Below are positions 37,748 to 46,934 of a DNA stretch of 64,000 nucleotides, piece after piece. The position numbers and the translations under genes were made by a program. The stretch's first letter is position 1, and the number at the start of each line of letters is the position of its first letter. The notes under the pieces are model-generated. The model saw only the letters and a program-made list of their open reading frames with translations. It was not told the origin of the DNA and made no database searches. Location of the stretch: positions 1 through 64,000 of the forward strand of contig JFLG01000019.1 of the NCBI GenBank assembly GCA_000634735.1. Direction: 5' to 3'. The DNA comes from Prochlorococcus sp. scB241_528N17. Its GTDB lineage: Bacteria > Cyanobacteriota > Cyanobacteriia > PCC-6307 > Cyanobiaceae.

Positions 37748-39202
37748 TTGACAGCTGATAAATTAGATAAAATAAAATTTGGAACTGATGGTTGGAGAGG
37801 AATTATTGGTTTTGACTTTAACCTGTCCAATCTTTCAAAAGTTGTTGTCGCTGCATGTCAGGAGTTGCATTATCAATACTATAAAGAAGTTAATTCAAAG
37901 AAAATTATTATTGGATATGATCGTAGATTTATGGCTTGTGAATTCGCCAAGCAAATAGTGCCTTATGTAAGAGGGTGTGGTTTAGAACCGATCTTATCTG
38001 ATAGCTTTGTTACAACACCCTCTTGTAGTTTCTATGCCAAAGAAGTCCGTTGTCTTGGAGCGTTAGTAATTACTGCAAGTCATAATCCATATAATTGGCT
38101 AGGTCTGAAAATAAAGAGCTTTAATGGATGTTCTGTTGACGAATCTTTTACAAGTGAAGTTGAAAAAAGATTAATGCTTGGAAATTCCATTGAAAAAATA
38201 GATGGTATTAATCAATTGGAAGATATTAAGAAATTTCATTTAGATAGAATTAAATCCCTTTTTGATATTGACTATATTTCCAAGAGATTAAAAAAAATGA
38301 AATTGAGAATTTTTGTAGATTCTATGCATGGTTCAGCTGCAAATTGTATGGCTGAGATTTTTGCTTCTGATGATTTAGAAGTTATTTCAGAAATCAGGAA
38401 AGATGCTGATCCTTTTTTTGGAGGAAAACCTCCTGAACCTCTTTTGAATTATGCAGATGATCTAAAACAAACACTAATGAAAAATTCAACAAATGAAGTG
38501 AAAACTTTAGGAATTATATTTGATGGAGATGGTGATAGAATTGCGGCAATTGATGAAAAAGGAAGATACTCTAGTACACAAGATTTACTCCCATACTTTA
38601 TTAGCTATTTGGGCGAAATTAAAAACAATTCTTATCCAGTTTTAAAGACTGTTAGTGGTTCAGATATTATTAAAAATATATCAGAGAGTCAAAATAGAGA
38701 TGTTTTTGAACTTCCAGTTGGTTTTAAATATATTGCTGAAAAAATGATTAAAGAAAAAATATTTATTGGAGGAGAGGAATCTGGGGGAGTTGGTTTTGGG
38801 GACTTTATGCCTGAAAGAGATGCTCTATATGCAGCGATGGTTTTATTAAATGGAATTGCTGAAAAATCTCAATATTTATATGAAACCTTAGATGAAATTC
38901 AAGAAGATTTTGGGCCAAGTTTTTATAAAAGAATTGATATTAAATTTCCAAATCAGTCAGAAAAAAATAACGTAAAAGAATTTATAATAGATAATATTCC
39001 TGAGAATATTAATAATCACAAGTTAAAAAGTTTCTCTAAGATCGATGGAATAAAGTTGAGAATTGATAAAAATTTTTGGCTTCTTTTTAGGTTCTCAGGA
39101 ACGGAACCTCTTTTAAGGTTATATTGTGAAGCACCAAAAGAATCTTATCTAATTGAGGTATTAGAGTGGGGTCAAGAATTTATAAATTTGGCAGGAAAAT
39201 AA
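37748..39202 (+). CDS. phosphohexomutase (phosphoglucomutase/phosphomannomutase)
   Basis: Interconverts hexose-1- and hexose-6-phosphates. The alpha-D-phosphohexomutase set is intact: FGTDGWRGI, the phosphoserine loop TASHNP with the serine at 111, DGDGDR at 259-264, GGEESGG, and FRFSGTEPLLR. 484 residues. TTG start. Specificity for glucose or mannose cannot be told here. rdgB follows with 2 bp between stop and start. Confidence 0.92.
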   Translation: MTADKLDKIKFGTDGWRGIIGFDFNLSNLSKVVVAACQELHYQYYKEVNSKKIIIGYDRRFMACEFAKQIVPYVRGCGLEPILSDSFVTTPSCSFYAKEVRCLGALVITASHNPYNWLGLKIKSFNGCSVDESFTSEVEKRLMLGNSIEKIDGINQLEDIKKFHLDRIKSLFDIDYISKRLKKMKLRIFVDSMHGSAANCMAEIFASDDLEVISEIRKDADPFFGGKPPEPLLNYADDLKQTLMKNSTNEVKTLGIIFDGDGDRIAAIDEKGRYSSTQDLLPYFISYLGEIKNNSYPVLKTVSGSDIIKNISESQNRDVFELPVGFKYIAEKMIKEKIFIGGEESGGVGFGDFMPERDALYAAMVLLNGIAEKSQYLYETLDEIQEDFGPSFYKRIDIKFPNQSEKNNVKEFIIDNIPENINNHKLKSFSKIDGIKLRIDKNFWLLFRFSGTEPLLRLYCEAPKESYLIEVLEWGQEFINLAGK

Positions 39203-39204
39203 GT

Positions 39205-39780
39205 ATGAAAAATTTATTTTTAGCGAGTAAGAATATAGGTAAAATTGAAGAATATAAGAAATTGCTTTCTGGAGTTAATTGTAAATTGTTACTCCAGCCA
39301 GAATCATTAGAAGTTGAAGAGGATGGACTGACATTTAGAGATAATGCAATTAAAAAAGCGAGTGAAGTTTCGAGAAAAACGAATAATTTTTCAATAGCAG
39401 ATGATTCAGGAATTTGTATTGAAGCACTAGGTGGTAAGCCTGGCATTTACTCATCTAGATATGCAGAAAATGATCAGAAGAGAATTGAACGAGTTTTAAG
39501 AGAACTTGATGGAGTTCAAAATAGAAGGGCTTTCTTTATTGCTAATATTTGTGTTTGTTCCCCAATTGGTGAAGTGATTATTGAATCTGAGGCCAAATGT
39601 CAAGGCAATATTATTTTAAACCCTAGAGGAAAAAGTGGTTTTGGGTATGACCCAATTTTTGAGGAGAGTTCTACCAGATTAACTTTCGCAGAAATGAATA
39701 ATAATATTAAAGACTCTTGTAGTCATAGAGGTAAAGCATTAAAAAAAATTATTCCAGATTTAATTAAAATTTTTTCTTAA
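39205..39780 (+). CDS. rdgB: dITP/XTP pyrophosphatase
   Basis: Removes inosine- and xanthosine-type nucleoside triphosphates. Family marks: LASKNIGKIEEYKKLL, ADDSGICIEALGGKPGIYSSRYA, GFGYDPIF and SHRGKAL. I used the ATG at 39205 (MKNLFLASKN), two bases after the mutase stop; an open frame starting at 39166 would overlap it. 191 residues. Confidence 0.94.
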   Translation: MKNLFLASKNIGKIEEYKKLLSGVNCKLLLQPESLEVEEDGLTFRDNAIKKASEVSRKTNNFSIADDSGICIEALGGKPGIYSSRYAENDQKRIERVLRELDGVQNRRAFFIANICVCSPIGEVIIESEAKCQGNIILNPRGKSGFGYDPIFEESSTRLTFAEMNNNIKDSCSHRGKALKKIIPDLIKIFS

Positions 39781-39782
39781 AT

Positions 39783-41267
39783 TCAATTAACCCAAGATCC
39801 ATGAAGTCCATGAGGAATTGAAATAGGTAATTCATAAACAGCTAATTCTTTTAAGTCTTTTGCGTCTAATATCACTAAATCGCTTCCTCTTCTTTCTCCG
39901 TTCCATAGAAGTATAAATAAAAATCCCTCATCTTCTTTTGAAGAGTTTTCTGATGGAACCATAATTGGTTCACTAACAAATCCACTTGGACCTGCTGACC
40001 AAAAAATCTCTTCCTTAGAAGTTAAATTTATTTTTTTTATTGCTTGAAGTGGAGCGTTCCCCAGCTTTTGAGATGTGCTTGCCATCCAACTAAAAGTTGC
40101 TTTTAATCCTAAGTTTTTAGGATTAACAACAGCAAATTCACAACATTGTTCACTGAAAGTTTCAAGTTTACAAGTTTTTGCCTTTAGATCGATAATTGAT
40201 CTTTTCAGTTTTCCTTCTGGATACTTATCAAAGTCAATATCCCTAAAATTCTCGTCAGGACCCACTGATGGGAAATCATCATAAAAAATACTATCTAATA
40301 CGATTTTGGAATCTTTTTCAAATGCGTTTACATGATGAAAAACGAATCCTTCTGGAGCATCTATTGTTAAAGGAGGCTGTCCTCTGAATAATCCACTTTC
40401 TCTGGGGATGATAAAAAACTTTGCCTTTTTATTTGGATTTGACTTTAGACATTGTGCTGCTCCTCTTTGACCCATTACAAATGGAAGAGGATTGAAATCA
40501 ATAGCATTCTGTAAAAATATTGCCCAATTAGTTGTAATTGCGAAATCATGAAGGAATGCAAAGCCATTAAAGGAATCTTTTCTGTCAAAAATGAGCTCTC
40601 CAGAATTTGTACCAGCATTATCAAATTCCATTAATCTAATGGTACTTTTTGGCCCGGTTTGTACTCCAAAAGTTACTAAAAGTTCTGAAGATGCATTTGA
40701 GTTTAGGTCTGTTTTGGGATGAGCACTGAATGCTTCGTTAGGCTTGAGTACTCCTTTTAATGTTGTTAAACCAATAGTTTCAAGATTATTAGGATCCATT
40801 GCATGTGGACCTGCTGCTTCCCATAATGCGAGAATTTCATCTCCTAATTTAATGACATGTGTATTAGCGATATTCTTGAATTTTAGATCTAATGCATTAT
40901 TTAAAATCCCTCCATTTTTTTGTGTACCAAAAACACCTCTATAAATAAATTTATCTATTTTTTCTTCCTCCAGATAGCCTTTAGTTTTAACAAATCTATT
41001 TGTTAAGAATGGCTGACCATTTTTGAATTTTATTGATGTTATCATCCCATCACCATCAAATGGATGATGAACCCATTGTCCACCTCTCTCTAATATTCCT
41101 GGTCCATTTCTTAATAATGTTCCATTTAAATTCTTAATATTATTACCTTTGCTAATTTTTAGAGGTTCTTTAGTTAGCTCCTTTTCTACATTTTGATAAG
41201 CACTTGACCAATCTTCTTTTTTAAAAATATTAAATTTATCAATTTTTTTATCTTGTAAATTAGTCAC
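39783..41267 (-). CDS. carotenoid cleavage oxygenase
   Basis: A non-heme iron dioxygenase of the RPE65/apocarotenoid-oxygenase family, 494 residues. The four iron-binding histidines fit SAHPKTD, FLHDFAIT, FHHVNAF and PHGLHGSWV; the N-terminal RNGPG and HPFDGDGM motifs are typical. It probably makes apocarotenals from a carotenoid substrate that sequence cannot name. Confidence 0.93.
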   Translation of the reverse strand: MTNLQDKKIDKFNIFKKEDWSSAYQNVEKELTKEPLKISKGNNIKNLNGTLLRNGPGILERGGQWVHHPFDGDGMITSIKFKNGQPFLTNRFVKTKGYLEEEKIDKFIYRGVFGTQKNGGILNNALDLKFKNIANTHVIKLGDEILALWEAAGPHAMDPNNLETIGLTTLKGVLKPNEAFSAHPKTDLNSNASSELLVTFGVQTGPKSTIRLMEFDNAGTNSGELIFDRKDSFNGFAFLHDFAITTNWAIFLQNAIDFNPLPFVMGQRGAAQCLKSNPNKKAKFFIIPRESGLFRGQPPLTIDAPEGFVFHHVNAFEKDSKIVLDSIFYDDFPSVGPDENFRDIDFDKYPEGKLKRSIIDLKAKTCKLETFSEQCCEFAVVNPKNLGLKATFSWMASTSQKLGNAPLQAIKKINLTSKEEIFWSAGPSGFVSEPIMVPSENSSKEDEGFLFILLWNGERRGSDLVILDAKDLKELAVYELPISIPHGLHGSWVN

Positions 41268-41339
41268 AACAAAATAGTTACTTTATCTATCTTCGCCAAA
41301 AATCAACTGAATTGTGGCTGATTCGAAAAAATTCCTATT

Positions 41340-41945
41340 TTATTGTTTTTCTAACATTCCTTTACTGCTTGGAATTGAATCAGATCTTCTTGGATCTATC
41401 TCGGTAGCCATTCTCATTGCTCTTGAAAACGCTTTAAAGCACGACTCAACTATGTGATGTGAATTACTTCCTCGTATTTGATTAATATGCAGAGTAATAC
41501 CGCTGTTATTTACAAAGGCAATAAAAAATTCTCTTACTAGTTCAGTATCATAATTTCCTATTCTTGGGGCTTTTAATTGAAGATCATAAGATAGATGCGG
41601 TCTACCAGAGCAGTCTAAAGTGACTTGAACTAATGCTTCATCTAATGGGGCAAAGAAATGTCCAAATCTGCTTATTCCTTTTCTTTCTCCCAAGGCTTTT
41701 GAAAATGCTTTGCCTAATGCGATTCCTACATCTTCATTTGTATGATGATCATCAATATGGGTATCTCCTATTGCTTTTATTTTTAAATCGAACAAACCAT
41801 GACTGGATATTTGATGAAGCATATGATCTAAGAATGGTATCCCGGTATCAATCTCAGAAATTCCATTTCCATCTAAGTTTATACATACAGAAATATCTGT
41901 TTCATTTGTTTTTCTTTTTATTTCAGATTGCCTTAGAGATGACAT
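41340..41945 (-). CDS. hisB: imidazoleglycerol-phosphate dehydratase
   Basis: Histidine pathway. The manganese-binding histidine clusters are in [21 protein letters not shown] and [13 protein letters not shown]. 201 residues, single-domain form. Lies 20 bp after fabI on the same strand. Confidence 0.97.
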   Translation of the reverse strand: MSSLRQSEIKRKTNETDISVCINLDGNGISEIDTGIPFLDHMLHQISSHGLFDLKIKAIGDTHIDDHHTNEDVGIALGKAFSKALGERKGISRFGHFFAPLDEALVQVTLDCSGRPHLSYDLQLKAPRIGNYDTELVREFFIAFVNNSGITLHINQIRGSNSHHIVESCFKAFSRAMRMATEIDPRRSDSIPSSKGMLEKQ

Positions 41946-41965
41946 TTTTATGCAAAAAACTTAGT

Positions 41966-42748
41966 TTACATTCCATTAATGCAGTAACCTGCATCAACAT
42001 AAATTGTTTGGCCTGATATGCCGCTAGATAGGTCACTTAATAAAAAAGCAGCTGTATTACCTACTTCTGTTTGAGTGACTGTTCTGCGTAAAGGAGCCTT
42101 TTCTTCAACATTGTGAATCATATCTAAAATGCCACCTATAGCAGAACTCGCAAGTGTTCTTATAGGCCCAGCACTTATTGCGTTAACTCTGACTTGTTTT
42201 TCGGGACCAAGTTCTGCAGAAAGATATCTTACTGAAGCTTCTAAAGCTGCTTTAGCAACTCCCATCACGTTATAGTTAGGAATCGCCCTTTCTGAACCTA
42301 AATAAGTTAATGAGACAACTCCAGCACCATCACTAAAAAGTGGTTTTGCGGCTTTACATAAAGGTGCTAACGAATACGCACTTATATTAAGAGCCCTATC
42401 AAAACCCTCTGAAGTGGTAGCACTATAATCTCCAATCAATTCATCGCGTCCTGCAAATGCTAAGCAGTGAACTAATCCGTCAATTTGCCCCCAATTGTCT
42501 TTTATATTTTTAAAGATTTCTTCAATTTGAGCTGGATTTTGAACATCAAGAGGCAAAAATAAGGATGGGTTTAAAGGTTCAGTTAGATCTCTAACTTTAG
42601 ACTCGAATCTTCCCTTATCATCAGGCAAATATGTGATTCCAAGTTCTGCTCCAGCTTTTGAAAGTTGTTGAGCGATACCCCATGCTATTGAACGATTGTT
42701 GGCAATTCCCGTAACAAGAATTTTTTTGCCAGTTAGATTAAGAAGCAT
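41966..42748 (-). CDS. fabI: enoyl-[acyl-carrier-protein] reductase (NADH)
   Basis: Last reduction in fatty-acid elongation. The NAD-binding TGIANNRSIAWGIAQQL loop and the catalytic Y-X6-Y-X2-M-X3-K arrangement in TYLGSERAIPNYNVMGVAKAAL are intact. 260 residues. Heads a two-gene unit with hisB. Confidence 0.97.
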   Translation of the reverse strand: MLLNLTGKKILVTGIANNRSIAWGIAQQLSKAGAELGITYLPDDKGRFESKVRDLTEPLNPSLFLPLDVQNPAQIEEIFKNIKDNWGQIDGLVHCLAFAGRDELIGDYSATTSEGFDRALNISAYSLAPLCKAAKPLFSDGAGVVSLTYLGSERAIPNYNVMGVAKAALEASVRYLSAELGPEKQVRVNAISAGPIRTLASSAIGGILDMIHNVEEKAPLRRTVTQTEVGNTAAFLLSDLSSGISGQTIYVDAGYCINGM

Positions 42749-42853
42749 TTTGTTTATTATTTCTATTATTCTCCTATATAGAAGTACCGATCTTTACGGA
42801 ATACTGCAAAATATACAATAATTTTCAAATATCAAAGAATTTTTAACTTAAAC

Positions 42854-43030
42854 ATGGTAATAACAAATTCTATGATTTTGGAATTAGGTTCCAACCCTCT
42901 ATCTGGAAAAGATTTGAGCTCTGCCGTAAAAGATTTGAATCAAGATAATTCTTATCCTTCAAATCAGATGCCTTCTTTAGGTTGCAATATAAAATTGACT
43001 CCGAGTAAAGAGCTAAGTTGGTTTAAATGA
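42854..43030 (+). CDS. 58-residue ORF resembling the C-terminal tail of a thioredoxin-family protein
   Basis: ATG to TGA, 58 codons, in an otherwise empty 336-bp spacer between fabI and the DegT gene. The translated tail SGKDLSSAVKDLN and QMPSLGCNIKL recalls the end of larger cyanobacterial AhpC/thioredoxin-like proteins (a G-DL-.A-D.. helix, then P-S-GCNIKW-P). There is no thioredoxin domain in front and no redox CXXC. It could be a stand-alone small protein or a leftover fragment; I could not tell. No clear Shine-Dalgarno. Confidence 0.5.
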   Translation: MVITNSMILELGSNPLSGKDLSSAVKDLNQDNSYPSNQMPSLGCNIKLTPSKELSWFK

Positions 43031-43084
43031 ATTAAAAAATTTTTTTTACCCATAGAAATATGGTTTAGGGTTAATATATTTACT

Positions 43085-44290
43085 ATGCAGATACCTCCAT
43101 TTACTTTAGATAGGCAGTTTCAAGAAATTGGCTCTGAAATTGAGAGTGAGGTCTCTAAAGTTTTAAAAGGTGGCCAGTATATTGGAGGACAAGAAATTGC
43201 CAAATTTGAGAAGAGTTTTTCAAATCTGATTGGGGTTGAAAATACTATTGGATGTAATAGTGGAACTGATTCTTTAGTATTAGCTTTGCGCGCATTAGAT
43301 ATTGGTGTAGGTGATGAAGTTATAACCTCATCTTTTAGCTTTTTTGCAACTGCAGAGGCTATAAGTGCAGTTGGTGCTAATCCTGTTTTGGTAGATATAG
43401 ATCCAGAAACTTATCTCATTAATACTGAACTAATAGAACAAGAAATAAATTCTAATACCAAGGCAATTATGCCAGTTCATCTATTTGGTAATGCAGTGAA
43501 TATGACCTTAATAAAATCTTTGGCCAAGAAATATGACTTAAAAGTAATCGAAGATTGTGCTCAGGCAACATGCACAATGTGGGAAACTTCCAAAGTTGGT
43601 AGTATCGGTGATATAGGCTGTTTTAGCTTTTTCCCTACTAAAAATTTAGGAGCAGCTGGAGATGGTGGAGCAGTAACAACTTCAGATCAGAAGATTGCAA
43701 AAAAAATTAGAGAACTGGCTGTTCATGGTAGCCCAATAAGATATCATCATACCCAAATTGGATATAACAGCAGACTTGATACCATTCAAGCCGCCATATT
43801 AAACATTAAAATTAAATATATTTCTAAGTGGATTAATAATCGCCAAAAAATTGCTAATAATTACCTTGATTTATTAGAAAAAAATCCATTTATTAGTTTT
43901 CCAAAAATTAGCTCTGATTCAATTTCCCATTCTTGGAATCAATTTGTAATCAAATTAAGAAACGATAAATATTTTTTAAATGAAGATTTTTCAAATTTAT
44001 TTGATACTGATTGCAAAAAATACTATTCCTTAAGGAATTTGGTAAAAAAACAACTTTTTGAAAAAGGTATTAATTCAATTATTTATTATCCAATTCCAAT
44101 ACACGCACAAATAGCTTACGAAAATAAAAATTTTTCTAGAAGAAAACTCATTAATACAGAAAGAATTTGTACAGAAGTTCTTAGTCTTCCAATGTTTCCT
44201 GAAATTTCTTATGAAGAGCAAGTTTATGTAGCAGAAAATTTAAATAAAGTTTTAAAGAATTGTATAGAGGAAATTCAAATTTCAGCATAA
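43085..44290 (+). CDS. DegT/DnrJ/EryC1/StrS-family aminotransferase
   Basis: A PLP-dependent sugar aminotransferase, 401 residues. The PLP lysine is K186 in SFFPTKNLGAAGDGGA; the phosphate-binding CNSGTDSLVLAL and EDCAQA segments are typical. It would act on a nucleotide-linked keto sugar in LPS or cell-wall sugar synthesis. Overlaps the convergent photolyase by 16 nt. Confidence 0.93.
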   Translation: MQIPPFTLDRQFQEIGSEIESEVSKVLKGGQYIGGQEIAKFEKSFSNLIGVENTIGCNSGTDSLVLALRALDIGVGDEVITSSFSFFATAEAISAVGANPVLVDIDPETYLINTELIEQEINSNTKAIMPVHLFGNAVNMTLIKSLAKKYDLKVIEDCAQATCTMWETSKVGSIGDIGCFSFFPTKNLGAAGDGGAVTTSDQKIAKKIRELAVHGSPIRYHHTQIGYNSRLDTIQAAILNIKIKYISKWINNRQKIANNYLDLLEKNPFISFPKISSDSISHSWNQFVIKLRNDKYFLNEDFSNLFDTDCKKYYSLRNLVKKQLFEKGINSIIYYPIPIHAQIAYENKNFSRRKLINTERICTEVLSLPMFPEISYEEQVYVAENLNKVLKNCIEEIQISA

Positions 44291-45711
44291 AGTGATTTAA
44301 ATAATCTTTGTTGTATGTTGTGATTGACAATAGGGCTTGAATAATTATTTTTTTCTAAATTAGATATCTCCCCATTTAATAATTCTGAATTTGACACTTT
44401 AGATAATTCAGGAATCCAATATTTTATATATTCGCAAATAGGATCAAATTTTTTTGCTTGGGTATATGGATTAAAAATTCTAAGTGGTTTTGGATCCATA
44501 CCGCTACTGGCACTCCACTGCCATCCCCCATTATTTGCAGCTAAGTCTCCATCAACCAAAGTCTCCATAAATTTTTTCTCGCCCATTTGCCAATTGCACA
44601 TAAGATCTTTTACCAGAAATGAAGCGACTATCATCCTACATCTGTTATGCATCCAGCCAGTACTATTTAGTTGACGCATTGCAGCATCAACTATAGGTAC
44701 TCCGGTCTCTCCGTCGCTCCAATGCTGAAACCATTCATTATTGTTTTGCCATGGAAAGTGATCCCATTTTTTTCTATATGGACCTTTCTCTAGCTCTGGG
44801 AAATGGAATAAGCAATGTTGATAAAATTCACGCCAAACAAGTTCTTTTTGCCAAGTTTCAATTGATAGATAATTTCCTTGATTTGCAAAATCTGAATTTA
44901 AATTTAATGTGGCGTTCCAAATTTTTCTAATGCTAATGGTACCGAATCTGAGAGATGCACTTAGAAAAGATGTCCCATTATGGGAAGGAAAATCTCTTTC
45001 AGAATTATAAGAATATATTTTTTTTTCATTAATGAAGTTTTCTAATAATGTTTCTGCAGCATCTTCTCCAGGTCTACATGGACAAATATTCGAACCAGGA
45101 AATTTGATATTTTTGATAAATTTCTCTAGAACCGAATCAGATGAATTTATTGTCTTATTTTCTTTTAGTTTATTATCTATATCTTTAAACTGGAAACCAA
45201 CTTTATCTTGGTCATAAGGACCTAATAAATTCATTTTTGATTTAAGGTTTTTATAAAAAGGCCCATAAACTGAATAAGGTCTATTATTTCCGGAAAATAT
45301 TTTTAAAGGTTCTACTAATAAGTGATCCCAAGTTTCAATAACTTGAATATTTTGTTCTTTTAAATTTTTTTTTATTTGTAAATCGCGATTAATCTCATAA
45401 GGTTCAATTGATCTATTCCAAAAAACAAATTTAGCATCTATTTTCTTTGCTAATTGAGGAATTATGAATACTGGATCACCTTCTGCTATAACTAATCTAC
45501 TACCCATTTTTTTCCAGTTATTACCTAATTCTTGAAGCGAATTTCCTAGAAACCAAGCTCTTGAATTTGCATTGAAATCGTGTGAGTAATTTTTATCAAA
45601 TATATAAGTTGAAGTGATAGCATTTGATAATGAAAATGCTTTGGTTAAAGCTTGATTATCAAATATTCTCAAATCCTTTCTATGCCAAAAAAGTATTCTA
45701 GGTTTATTCAT
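44275..45711 (-). CDS. phr: deoxyribodipyrimidine photolyase (CPD type I)
   Basis: Light-driven repair of cyclobutane pyrimidine dimers. The antenna domain opens with ILFWHRKDLRIFDN; the FAD domain has STGWMHNRCRMIVASFL, NNGGWQWSASSGMDPKPLRIFNP, and the conserved tryptophans of the electron-transfer chain. 478 residues. Overlaps the Nudix stop by 4 nt (ATGA) in a folK-Nudix-phr run. Confidence 0.95.
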   Translation of the reverse strand: MNKPRILFWHRKDLRIFDNQALTKAFSLSNAITSTYIFDKNYSHDFNANSRAWFLGNSLQELGNNWKKMGSRLVIAEGDPVFIIPQLAKKIDAKFVFWNRSIEPYEINRDLQIKKNLKEQNIQVIETWDHLLVEPLKIFSGNNRPYSVYGPFYKNLKSKMNLLGPYDQDKVGFQFKDIDNKLKENKTINSSDSVLEKFIKNIKFPGSNICPCRPGEDAAETLLENFINEKKIYSYNSERDFPSHNGTSFLSASLRFGTISIRKIWNATLNLNSDFANQGNYLSIETWQKELVWREFYQHCLFHFPELEKGPYRKKWDHFPWQNNNEWFQHWSDGETGVPIVDAAMRQLNSTGWMHNRCRMIVASFLVKDLMCNWQMGEKKFMETLVDGDLAANNGGWQWSASSGMDPKPLRIFNPYTQAKKFDPICEYIKYWIPELSKVSNSELLNGEISNLEKNNYSSPIVNHNIQQRLFKSLYAEI

Positions 45712-46271
45712 AATTTATCTAAAAATTGTTTAGCTCTAAACCAAGCCGTCACGGTTTTTGCGTCAAGAATTTCATCCCCACTAGAAATAAGATTATCTAG
45801 TTCGTCGGGATCTAAAATTAATACTTCTATATCTTCATCTAAATCTCCTTTAACCTCGGAATTGAGTTTGTTTAAATCACGAGCTAAAAATAAATAAATT
45901 TCTTCATCTGCATATCCAGGAGCAGGAACAAGAGTGCCTAGTTCATCCCATTTGTTTGCACTGAATCCAGTCTCTTCTTGTATTTCTCTTTGAATGGAAT
46001 TAATAGGTGTTTCACCTATTTCTAATGTACCTGCTGGAAATTCTAATAAATACCTTGAAATAGCAAATCTATATTGCCGGAGAATAATAACTTTATTGTC
46101 TTTTGTAATTGGTACGGCTAATGCCGCCCCAGGATGCTTAATGTATCCATATTCACCTTCATGTCCATTTGGAAGCTCAATTCTATTTATTTCGAAACTA
46201 AATTTTTTAGACTTTAACTCAGATATTTTTTCTTTAAAAATCGATCTTTTAAGAAGGTTTTTGTTGCACAT
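45708..46271 (-). CDS. Nudix hydrolase, ADP-ribose pyrophosphatase type
   Basis: A 187-residue Nudix protein. The box G-X5-E-X7-REXXEEXGF is exact at residues 81-103 (GTLEIGETPI...REIQEETGF). The upstream LEFPAG and the following YEDEEIYLF-like region are typical of ADP-ribose pyrophosphatases. Coupled to phr by a 4-nt overlap. Confidence 0.92.
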   Translation of the reverse strand: MCNKNLLKRSIFKEKISELKSKKFSFEINRIELPNGHEGEYGYIKHPGAALAVPITKDNKVIILRQYRFAISRYLLEFPAGTLEIGETPINSIQREIQEETGFSANKWDELGTLVPAPGYADEEIYLFLARDLNKLNSEVKGDLDEDIEVLILDPDELDNLISSGDEILDAKTVTAWFRAKQFLDKL

Positions 46272-46319
46272 GAATTTTAAAATAAAGACAGCCTAACAGT
46301 TATTTTTTGGTTTTGTAAA

Positions 46320-46898
46320 TCAATCAATAAACCATTTTGGATCATCAAACTTTTTGATTTTTTGGCTTCTACTTAAGATTTCAGATAGTGGTGTAATAAC
46401 GAAATTCCGATTCATGAATCTAGGGTGAGGTAGTGTTAATTCCTCGTCAATCGTATGAAAATCTTCCCACCAAAGAATATCTAAATCGAGACATCTTGAT
46501 AACCATTTCTTACCCTTTGGCGTGTTTTCTCTTCCGAAAAATTTTTCCAACTTTTTTAGCTCTTTTAAAAGTAATTTCGCGTTTTTATTTGATGGTTTAG
46601 GGAAAGAATTACTTTTTATAAGTAATAGGGTATTTAAATAATTTGGCTGCTCATTCTCAACACCATGAGGTAATGTCTCATAAATTGAAGACCAAAAAAA
46701 GTTTGCATGAAATTCGCTTTTCTTTTCTTTTTTTTCGTTGGAACTATCTCCCCACTCATTTATTATTTCCTCTATTTTTGGTTTGCAAATTGATAGTGAC
46801 TCAAGAGGGCTTCCAAATTTACTATCAATATTTGCTCCGAGGGATATACATAGTCCATTTTTGATATTAAGATTTGATAATTCCACTACAAAAAACAA
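46320..46898 (-). CDS. folK: 2-amino-4-hydroxy-6-hydroxymethyldihydropteridine pyrophosphokinase
   Basis: Folate pathway. [17 protein letters not shown] at the N-terminus, [14 protein letters not shown] and [15 protein letters not shown] are the HPPK signatures. 192 residues, slightly long because of an insert near 60-75. A separate start region from the Nudix gene (48 bp gap) but same strand. Confidence 0.95.
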   Translation of the reverse strand: MFFVVELSNLNIKNGLCISLGANIDSKFGSPLESLSICKPKIEEIINEWGDSSNEKKEKKSEFHANFFWSSIYETLPHGVENEQPNYLNTLLLIKSNSFPKPSNKNAKLLLKELKKLEKFFGRENTPKGKKWLSRCLDLDILWWEDFHTIDEELTLPHPRFMNRNFVITPLSEILSRSQKIKKFDDPKWFID

Positions 46899-46934
46899 AG
46901 TTATTGGATAAATTCTATATCAGGCATTTTTAAA

